Source: Candidatus Bathyarchaeota archaeon (GTDB lineage: Archaea > Thermoproteota > Bathyarchaeia > Bathyarchaeales > UBA233). From it: a stretch of 7,507 bases of DNA. Position 1 is the stretch's first letter. Every line of letters begins with the position of its first letter. The translations under genes and the position numbers were made by a program. Under the pieces are notes generated by a model. That model saw only the letters and a program-made list of their open reading frames with translations, was not told where the DNA came from and searched no databases. The stretch spans positions 1 through 7,507 of the forward strand of contig JARYMR010000074.1 in assembly GCA_029907045.1 (NCBI GenBank), written 5' to 3'. Below, one piece after another: positions 1-5,021 of this stretch.

Positions 1-2
1 TC

Positions 3-68
3 TTCAAGATTACAGTACGCGGGAAAAAAGTCTTACGAGCAATAAGAGATTTGAAGTTTATAATATAA
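3..68 (+). CDS. Possible 3' end of an upstream gene (partial)
   Basis: The third forward frame is open from the window edge to a TAA at 66-68 and reads FKITVRGKKVLRAIRDLKFI plus one more residue, a basic and hydrophobic stretch that would be unremarkable as a protein C-terminus. The other two forward frames also stay open for 14-24 codons before a stop, so an open frame this short is weak evidence. No function can be assigned. If real, its stop codon would lie inside the TATA-like box proposed for the next gene. Confidence 0.25.
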   Translation, partial: FKITVRGKKVLRAIRDLKFII

Positions 69-69
69 T
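57..69 (+). promoter_or_regulatory. Candidate TATA box for the ECF S-component gene
   Basis: The sequence TTTATAATATAAT resembles an archaeal TATA box. Transcription would start about 25 nt downstream of its centre, near 86-92, giving a leader of roughly 60 nt that contains the palindrome at 107-136 and the ribosome binding site at 140-144. An alternative box, TTAAAATA at 105-112, overlaps the palindrome and would give a much shorter leader. Neither has experimental support. Confidence 0.35.
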
Positions 70-106
70 CTCATGATACTTTCATGACATTATTGTCCGA
101 TAGATT

Positions 107-136
107 AAAATAGTATAGTTATAACTAAACTATTTT
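107..136. promoter_or_regulatory. 30-bp near-perfect palindrome, candidate operator or leader hairpin
   Basis: Two 15-nt arms meet with no spacer between 121 and 122. Left arm is AAAATAGTATAGTTA; the right arm is its reverse complement except at one pair (115/128), so 14 of 15 pairs match. It ends three bases before the GGGAG ribosome binding site of the following gene. As DNA it has the symmetry expected for a dimeric regulator. As RNA it could form an AU-only-plus-few-GC stem of about 12 pairs that would place the binding site at its foot. Its 3' arm runs into five T residues (133-137), so it might alternatively help end upstream transcription. I do not match it to a named regulator. Confidence 0.55.
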
Positions 137-149
137 TCTGGGAGTTCCC

Positions 150-902
150 TTGACTTCGCAAGTAATCAGAAGGAAAACTATTCAATTAAGCGTTGCAGTG
201 GTTTTTATGGCTCTAACATGCGTGGCAACTATGAGTTTTACAGTGTACGTTCCAAGCACAAAGGGTTTTTTCAATATTGGCGAAACCATGGTTTACATAA
301 CAGCCCTACTCTTCGGTCCGCTTGTTGGCGCCTTCGCTGGTGGCGTTGGCTCAGCACTTGCCGATATCCTTCTTGGCTACTATTACTATGCCCCTGCAAC
401 ATTAATTATCAAAGCGGTGGAAGGAGGAATTGTGGGTTTCTTAGGACGTAAAAAATCTGTTTTCTCCAAACTTCATACAAAATTTGAATGGAGAATTTTC
501 ACTCTCGAAATGGGGGTGCTTGTAGGCGCCTTAATAAGCCTCATAGGTTTTCTATATTATAGTGGCACTGTGGAATTCTATTCTGGTTTTCCACCATCAG
601 AAAATCCAACATCAACCTTACTTATTCCAATGGAATTTTGGTTAGGACTTGGCATAATTGTTGCAGTATTAATGGCTATTATTGCCTTTGTTTCTGAACC
701 AGAGTATGGATGGATGGTTATTTCAACAATTTTTGGAGGCTTACTAATGGTTTTAGGTTATTTTCTTTATGAACAATTCATTCTCGGAGTTTTGGCACTC
801 GCTGAAGTTCCCGTAAACATTGGACAAATGACTGTTGGACTAATTATAGCCATGCCAATAGTTAAAATTATCCAGCGTACATTACCACAAATCAAAGGCT
901 AA
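150..902 (+). CDS. ECF-type transporter S component (substrate-binding membrane subunit)
   Basis: This 250-residue, very hydrophobic protein looks like the substrate-capture subunit of an energy-coupling factor vitamin or cofactor importer. Likely membrane segments lie near residues 12-34, 45-76 (probably two), 79-98, 117-137, 162-183, 187-210 and 218-243. The family-like motif runs from FNIGE (41-45) through ALLFGPLVGAFAGGVGSAL and AD (71-72); a related NIGQ motif recurs at 223-226 before the last helix. At 250 residues it is longer than the usual 170-200, the extra length lying in the middle (about 105-165). The start is TTG at 150, supported by GGGAG at 140-144 five bases upstream. No ATPase or T component lies in the window, so it would share a module encoded elsewhere. 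Substrate unknown. It converges on the next gene with an 11-nt gap. Confidence 0.85.
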   Translation: MTSQVIRRKTIQLSVAVVFMALTCVATMSFTVYVPSTKGFFNIGETMVYITALLFGPLVGAFAGGVGSALADILLGYYYYAPATLIIKAVEGGIVGFLGRKKSVFSKLHTKFEWRIFTLEMGVLVGALISLIGFLYYSGTVEFYSGFPPSENPTSTLLIPMEFWLGLGIIVAVLMAIIAFVSEPEYGWMVISTIFGGLLMVLGYFLYEQFILGVLALAEVPVNIGQMTVGLIIAMPIVKIIQRTLPQIKG

Positions 903-925
903 AAACGTTAAGATTATGACTTTTT
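901..925. terminator. Candidate bidirectional oligo-T terminators between convergent genes
   Basis: Plus-strand TTTTT at 921-925 lies 18 nt after the S-component stop codon. On the minus strand five T residues (plus-strand AAAAA, 901-905) lie about 8 nt after the stop codon of the converging glycosyltransferase. Archaeal RNA polymerase can terminate at short U-tracts without a hairpin, and the two tracts are placed to end both transcripts. Each lies at or inside the tail of the opposite gene. Five-T tracts are common in AT-rich DNA, so confidence is low. Confidence 0.35.
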
Positions 926-1948
926 AAATAATTGGTAGATTCCTCCAAAAATGAACGCTAAGGCTCTTGCAATATCTATTGGGGGATATAGGATTATTCT
1001 TTGGTATTTTTTGTCTCTTTTTTTAATGGTTTGATATCCATAAAAAATCATAGGTCCAAAAAGCGGAAGAAACAGCATCGTTAATAGAATTATTTGAGAT
1101 GCAAAAGAACTTGTTAAAAGGGCATGTACTGCCAATGCCAAAACTGCCAAACTCCAAGTAAGAAAGCCGATTATGCAGAGGAGAATCCATTTTGGGAATG
1201 CACTTTTTATTCCCATTTTTCTTAACATTAAACCTAAACCTCTTCCATAACTGAAATTTTGTTTTAAAAGTTCCATTAGTACTGGTCTATGCTTATGCTT
1301 CACTAAAACTTCTGGATCCAAAACCATCGTGTATCCTCCCCTGCAGATTCTCTCCACAAGCTCATCCTCATCAAAGCCATATTTAATGCCCTCATCGAAC
1401 AATCCAACCTTGTTTAGCGCATCCCGCCTAAGAGCCATGTTGCAGCCAGCAGGATATTTTTGGGGAGGCTTAACAGAGTTTAACGCTTCTTTTTTTCTGA
1501 AAATTCTCATGACTGGAATGAAGCTTTCATCCGAATAATGAGACAAAAAACTATCATAGTATCCCACCACATTTCCACCCACACAACCCACCTGAAAACC
1601 TCGAAAATCATCAACAATTCTGCTTAGCCAGTTTTTTGGTATAATGCAATCTGCATCCGTGAAAGCAACAATTTCGCCACTACTATTTTTTATGCCTGTA
1701 TTTCTCGCCGCATTTAACCCTGGTCTTTCTTCTAACAAAAGTTTAACTGGATACTGCGAAACTATTTCTCTTGTGTTGTCTGTGGAATTTCCATCCACAA
1801 CGATTATTTCCAGCTTATCCTTATCGTAGTCGATTTGCATGAGAGAATCCAAAAGCTCTTTTATGTGTGCTGCTCCATTTTTAACTGGAACTATTACTGA
1901 AATTTTTGGACAGTATTCACTTTTCTCATGCAAGGGCTTTGCCTTCAT
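914..1948 (-). CDS. Membrane-anchored family 2 glycosyltransferase
   Basis: This 344-residue protein is a GT-A fold inverting glycosyltransferase that would transfer a sugar from a nucleotide- or lipid-activated donor on the cytoplasmic face of the membrane. Visible motifs: N-terminal SVIVPVKNGA (17-26), VDGNSTDNT (51-59), the metal- and nucleotide-binding D98-A-D100 in FTDADC, AGCNMALRRDA (167-177), and the acidic DEDEL (193-197) expected to hold the catalytic base. Two likely membrane helices follow (about 254-278 and 283-306), plus a hydrophobic C-terminal segment (325-340), so it is membrane-attached. The ATG overlaps the stop of the upstream epimerase gene in an ATGA arrangement (1945-1948), implying coupled translation; GAAAGGAAA at 1957-1965 is its probable ribosome binding site. 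Last gene of the minus-strand glycan cassette. Acceptor and donor are not predictable. Confidence 0.9.
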   Translation of the reverse strand: MKAKPLHEKSEYCPKISVIVPVKNGAAHIKELLDSLMQIDYDKDKLEIIVVDGNSTDNTREIVSQYPVKLLLEERPGLNAARNTGIKNSSGEIVAFTDADCIIPKNWLSRIVDDFRGFQVGCVGGNVVGYYDSFLSHYSDESFIPVMRIFRKKEALNSVKPPQKYPAGCNMALRRDALNKVGLFDEGIKYGFDEDELVERICRGGYTMVLDPEVLVKHKHRPVLMELLKQNFSYGRGLGLMLRKMGIKSAFPKWILLCIIGFLTWSLAVLALAVHALLTSSFASQIILLTMLFLPLFGPMIFYGYQTIKKRDKKYQRIILYPPIDIARALAFIFGGIYQLFKKS

Positions 1949-2928
1949 GAACTTGATTTCCTTTCACGCAAAATTGCTTTTACAGTCTTCCGCACTGCTT
2001 GGTGACTGTTTAATTTGAGTTTCCATCCGAGGCTTTTAATTTTTTCAATGCTCAAAAGCATGACTTTCACGTCTCCCTTCCAACCCCTTCCACCATCAAC
2101 ACCGCCTGTATAAACATACTTAACATCCTTCAAACCCATCTCTTGAGAGACAATATCAGCTATTTCTTTAACGTTCACTTGGTCTTCTGAACCAACATTG
2201 TAGATTTCCACTCGATTATGCGAATGGTTAACGCCCGTAAGTATGGCATCTATGCAATCATCAATGTATAAGTAAGATTTCCGTTGAGTTCCATCACCCA
2301 GAATTTCCAACTTTTTCGAATCCATAGAAAGTTTGTTTACGAAATCATATATGACGCCATGCTGCGACCTAGGTCCTATAATATTTGCCAGCCTATAAAT
2401 TATTGCGTCGAATCCATAAGTGTAAGCATACGCCGTTATCAAAGCCTCAGAAGCAAGCTTAGAAGCGCCATAAATGGAAATTGGTTTAAGAGGCGCATAA
2501 TCCTCCGGTGTTGGAATTTTCTCTGCATCTCCATAAACGGTTGAGGAAGAAGCAAAAATAAAATTCTTAACGCAACCAACCTTACGGACTACCTCCAAAA
2601 GATTGAAAGTCGCAACTATATTCTGTTCATAATGCACTTTAGGGTCAGCAGTGCCCACCCTAACCTCTGGATTTGCAGCCAAATGAAAAATGGTTTCACA
2701 TTCCGATAAGGGTTTAAGAATACCTGCTGGTTTTAAAAGATCTTCGCGTACAAACTTGAAGTTTGACTTTTTCAACCACTGCTTAATGTTTTCAAGTTTT
2801 CCAGAACTAAGATTGTCAAAAACAACTACCTCTTTCTCCTCTTTACATAAACGGTCAACAAGGTGGCTTCCTATGAAGCCTGCTCCTCCGGTTATGAAGA
2901 TTTTTTGAAAGTTTAATGTTTTAGGCAT
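1945..2928 (-). CDS. NAD-dependent sugar-nucleotide epimerase/dehydratase (UDP-glucose 4-epimerase-like)
   Basis: A 327-residue extended short-chain dehydrogenase/reductase, a normal length for GalE-like epimerases. The NAD-binding GGAGFIG lies at 14-20, an acidic residue that would bind the adenosine ribose at D38 in FDNLSSG, HLAA at 82-85, SSSTVYG at 127-133 and the catalytic YGASK (Y153, K157) at 153-157; RLANIIGPRS (179-188) and YLYIDDC (219-225) are typical of the substrate-binding half. It probably interconverts a UDP- or dTDP-sugar, supplying donor for the flanking glycosyltransferases, but dehydratase or other epimerase activity cannot be excluded. The ATG at 2928 has GAGGA (2935-2939) six bases upstream. 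It lies 59 nt after the upstream glycosyltransferase and overlaps the next gene by 4 nt. Confidence 0.93.
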   Translation of the reverse strand: MPKTLNFQKIFITGGAGFIGSHLVDRLCKEEKEVVVFDNLSSGKLENIKQWLKKSNFKFVREDLLKPAGILKPLSECETIFHLAANPEVRVGTADPKVHYEQNIVATFNLLEVVRKVGCVKNFIFASSSTVYGDAEKIPTPEDYAPLKPISIYGASKLASEALITAYAYTYGFDAIIYRLANIIGPRSQHGVIYDFVNKLSMDSKKLEILGDGTQRKSYLYIDDCIDAILTGVNHSHNRVEIYNVGSEDQVNVKEIADIVSQEMGLKDVKYVYTGGVDGGRGWKGDVKVMLLSIEKIKSLGWKLKLNSHQAVRKTVKAILRERKSSS

Positions 2929-2963
2929 TCTTCATCCTCTTGCAAGCTTAATTGATGTGCTTT

Positions 2964-2980
2964 ATGGAATTTTAATTTTA
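2964..2980 (-). promoter_or_regulatory. Weak candidate internal promoter ahead of the epimerase
   Basis: Read on the minus strand this spacer contains TAAAATTAAAATTCC, an AT-rich stretch that could act as a TATA box with transcription starting near 2945, leaving a short leader that holds the GAGGA ribosome binding site. The minus strand of the spacer has no T-run of five or more, so read-through from the upstream gene is equally likely. Confidence 0.25.
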
Positions 2981-2987
2981 GGTAAGA

Positions 2988-3803
2988 TTAAATATTGTAA
3001 TAGATGGGTTTGGTTCTCCACAGTTTGGTATAGGATTTTCTTGGACGCTTAAGTCTTCTGATTTTCTTTCTAATTTGACGCCAAATAAGATATTTTGGAA
3101 GGAGCTGTTCAAGCTTCTCCTTATGGGAATGGTATAAGCTGAATTTTGGTTCCACAATTATTTTGTAACCTCTTGCTTGCATTTCTATTGCCCAATCATA
3201 ATCTTCTCCTCCAAACTTTCCAGCATAGGGAATTTGGTTTGGTATTTTTTCGTCAAAGGGGTATTCCTCCCACAACGATTTTCTTAAGATGCAATCTATT
3301 GTTGAAAAAAAGTTGTCTCTAACGTAGGCTTTACTAATTTCGTTAAGTTTCTTCCATGAATAGTATACAAGTTTTTCCCATAAAGTTCCATCCTCATGCG
3401 GCGTAAAATAGCCCCCAACACCCGCAACTTTTAGATCCCCAAAATGATATACTCCATTTTCCAGCCACATATCTGAAGAGGGCGAAGAATGACCATTTGT
3501 TATGCAAATAAGGTCTGAGTCCGCAAGGAAAACTCCAACATTTGTAGAATATGGATGGGAAAACTCTTTGTCCCTTATGGGAACAAGTTTAAAACCGATA
3601 TTATTATCAAAAAAATCTTTCTTGGCTAAAGACAGAAGCTTTCTCATTTCCTCTAATTTTTCCATGGATGAAAAATTATCTACAACAACCACTTCGCAAG
3701 GTTGCAGCGTTTGGCCAGCGAGTTTCAGCAAAAGTTGTTTAAAAAAGCTTTCCACATCCCTTGTTCGGATAAGAATTGAAACACTGTATTTTTTGAATGA
3801 CAT
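2988..3803 (-). CDS. Family 2 glycosyltransferase with an atypical DXD region (rhamnosyltransferase-like)
   Basis: A 271-residue soluble GT2 protein from the ATG at 3803. It has SVSILIRTRD (8-17), VVVVDNFSS (38-46), FSHPYSTNVGVFLADSDL (81-98) and the acidic GGEDYDWA (198-205) that should hold the catalytic base. Where most GT2 enzymes have DXD it has ITNGHSSP (101-108), resembling rhamnosyltransferase-like members in which this motif is altered. There is no membrane helix, but the C-terminus is strongly basic (RQIRKKIRRLKRPRK, 242-256) and may bind the membrane surface. An in-frame TTG at 3824 would add seven residues, but neither start has a clear ribosome binding site and a TATA-like box at 3829-3840 is spaced for a leaderless transcript at the ATG. 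First gene of the cassette; it probably adds one sugar to a lipid-linked or protein glycan. Confidence 0.85.
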   Translation of the reverse strand: MSFKKYSVSILIRTRDVESFFKQLLLKLAGQTLQPCEVVVVDNFSSMEKLEEMRKLLSLAKKDFFDNNIGFKLVPIRDKEFSHPYSTNVGVFLADSDLICITNGHSSPSSDMWLENGVYHFGDLKVAGVGGYFTPHEDGTLWEKLVYYSWKKLNEISKAYVRDNFFSTIDCILRKSLWEEYPFDEKIPNQIPYAGKFGGEDYDWAIEMQARGYKIIVEPKFSLYHSHKEKLEQLLPKYLIWRQIRKKIRRLKRPRKSYTKLWRTKPIYYNI

Positions 3804-3828
3804 TCTAAAACTTGAGTGAGTCAAAGGT

Positions 3829-3840
3829 GTTTAAAAATAT
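3829..3840 (-). promoter_or_regulatory. Candidate TATA box for the minus-strand glycan cassette
   Basis: On the minus strand this reads ATATTTTTAAAC. Its centre lies about 30 nt before the ATG at 3803, so transcription would begin at or very near the start codon. That matches a leaderless mRNA and explains why no Shine-Dalgarno is visible before this gene. Confidence 0.45.
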
Positions 3841-3853
3841 GATGCCTTTAAAC
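3829..3853. repeat. Inverted repeat GTTTAAA-N11-TTTAAAC in the divergent intergenic region
   Basis: Perfect 7-bp arms at 3829-3835 and 3847-3853 flank an 11-bp spacer in the 148-bp region between divergent genes. The left arm overlaps the TATA box proposed for the minus-strand cassette, and the right arm could be a TATA-like element for the plus-strand gene. It may be an operator covering both, but the arms are AT-rich and self-palindromic (TTTAAA), so chance is possible. Confidence 0.35.
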
Positions 3854-3938
3854 GAAAACAATAATGCTTACCATCACAGTTAACTCTTGTCATTATGTAA
3901 CGAATAAATCCAACCATTGAATGATTTAATTCCTTAAC

Positions 3939-3944
3939 GGAGGG
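3939..3944 (+). promoter_or_regulatory. Strong Shine-Dalgarno that fixes a CTG start
   Basis: GGAGGG lies seven bases before the CTG at 3952 and after the last possible ATG. An in-frame TAA at 3946-3948 rules out any earlier start in that frame, and no ATG, GTG or TTG lies between it and 4012. The position of this site is therefore the main evidence that the next gene begins at CTG. Confidence 0.7.
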
Positions 3945-3951
3945 TTAAAGG

Positions 3952-4959
3952 CTGAAACTTCCTCAAGGAAAAATTCCCATCGAAATTTTAAAAGAGGTTG
4001 TCTTCAAAAATTTGGGAGCAAAACGCGAAGAAGTTGTTTTGGAACCTTCTGCTGGATTTGACGGCGCCGTAATTAACGTGGGAAATAAGTCTTTAATTGT
4101 TTCTATGGACCCAATAACCGGCGCCATGGAAAGAATAGGTTGGCTTGCCGTCAACATAAACGCCAATGACATCGCAACCTTTGGCGTCCAACCATCATTA
4201 TTTGCATCTTGCATCTTACTGCCAGAAAATGGAGATAAAAAAACTCTTGAAACCATTTGTGTCCAAATGGATAAGGCAGCAAAAGATTTAGGAATAGCTA
4301 TTATTGGAGGACATTGCGAAGTAACTCCAAGCTTGATAAATCCAATAGTTATTGGGTGTGCAATGGGCATGGCAGAGAAAGGAAAATACGTCACAGCAGG
4401 AGACGCCAAACCCGGAGACAAACTTGTACTGACAAAAAGTGTAGGAATAGAAGGAACAGCAATCCTTGCAACTGAAAAAACTAAGCAACTAAAAAAAGCG
4501 TTAGACTCTGCTATATTGCAGAGTGCCAAAAAATTCTATAACAAGATAAGCGTTGTTAAAGATGCCTTAATAGCTGTAAAAACTGGCGGAGTCCATGCCA
4601 TGCACGACCCAACTGAAGGAGGTGTGAGCGGTGGGATCCATGAAATGGCAGAAGCCTCAAATGTTGGCTTTCAAATTTATGAAGAAAAAATTCCTATTCA
4701 ACCCGAGACCAGAAAAATATGCGAGTATTTTAAAATTGACCCATTACAACTCATCAGTTCTGGAGCCTTACTAATTTCAGCTAAACCAGAATTAGCAGAA
4801 AAAATAGTCGAAAAATTAAAACACAACAAGATTAATGCTTCAGTTATCGGTGATTTCTTAGAAAACAAGCGTGAGCATAGGATTATACGAAAAGATGGAA
4901 CAATTCAAACTTTGCCAAGACCCGTTTCAGATCATCTTTGGCTTGCGCTAAAAATTTAG
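3952..4959 (+). CDS. HypE-like AIR-synthase (PurM-fold) protein without the C-terminal cysteine
   Basis: A 335-residue ATP-binding protein of the PurM/HypE/SelD/ThiL superfamily. Family features: KLPQGKIPIEILKEVVF (2-18), FDGAV (36-40), SMDPITGAMERIGWLAVNIN (51-70), NDIATFGVQP (72-81), GGHCEVTP (119-126) and the glycine-rich HDPTEGGVSGG (218-228). True HypE ends in a PRIC-type cysteine that carries the carbamoyl/cyano group for the NiFe centre; this protein ends LPRPVSDHLWLALKI, so it should not perform that step. It belongs to a HypE-like group of archaeal paralogs of unproven function. Start: CTG at 3952, behind GGAGGG (3939-3944). Starting at the TTG at 4012 would remove 20 residues that look like genuine family N-terminus. 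Divergent from the glycan cassette; 62 nt ahead of the radical SAM gene on the same strand. Confidence 0.85.
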   Translation: MKLPQGKIPIEILKEVVFKNLGAKREEVVLEPSAGFDGAVINVGNKSLIVSMDPITGAMERIGWLAVNINANDIATFGVQPSLFASCILLPENGDKKTLETICVQMDKAAKDLGIAIIGGHCEVTPSLINPIVIGCAMGMAEKGKYVTAGDAKPGDKLVLTKSVGIEGTAILATEKTKQLKKALDSAILQSAKKFYNKISVVKDALIAVKTGGVHAMHDPTEGGVSGGIHEMAEASNVGFQIYEEKIPIQPETRKICEYFKIDPLQLISSGALLISAKPELAEKIVEKLKHNKINASVIGDFLENKREHRIIRKDGTIQTLPRPVSDHLWLALKI

Positions 4960-4975
4960 CCTTTCTTTGCGCTAC

Positions 4976-4985
4976 CTTAAAATAT
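4976..4985 (+). promoter_or_regulatory. Candidate TATA box ahead of the radical SAM gene
   Basis: CTTAAAATAT lies in the 62-nt spacer after the HypE-like gene, and would place transcription near 5005-5010, a short leader before the TTG at 5022. A second box, TCTTAAAAAT (4998-5007), would fit a leaderless start at TTG 5028. Read-through from the upstream gene is also possible, because only a weak pyrimidine tract (CCTTTCTTT, about 4960) follows its stop. Confidence 0.3.
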
Positions 4986-5021
4986 CTACAACAAAATCTT
5001 AAAAATGTGAAGTGAAACTCC

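Noticed and set aside
218..451. Open frame of 77 codons inside the ECF S-component gene
   Set aside because: Arg- and Trp-rich out-of-frame translation of a membrane protein gene; no ribosome binding site or motif.
3801..3824. TTG at 3824 as the start of the first cassette glycosyltransferase
   Set aside because: It adds seven residues with no family character, has no ribosome binding site, and lies upstream of the likely transcription start near 3803.
4012..4014. TTG at 4012 as the start of the HypE-like gene
   Set aside because: It would discard 20 conserved-looking residues and has no positioned Shine-Dalgarno, whereas CTG 3952 has GGAGGG at ideal spacing.
3963..4529. Antisense open frame of 188 codons opposite the HypE-like gene
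   Set aside because: It lies wholly opposite a gene with clear family motifs, has a composition typical of a reverse-strand shadow, and shows no recognisable domain.
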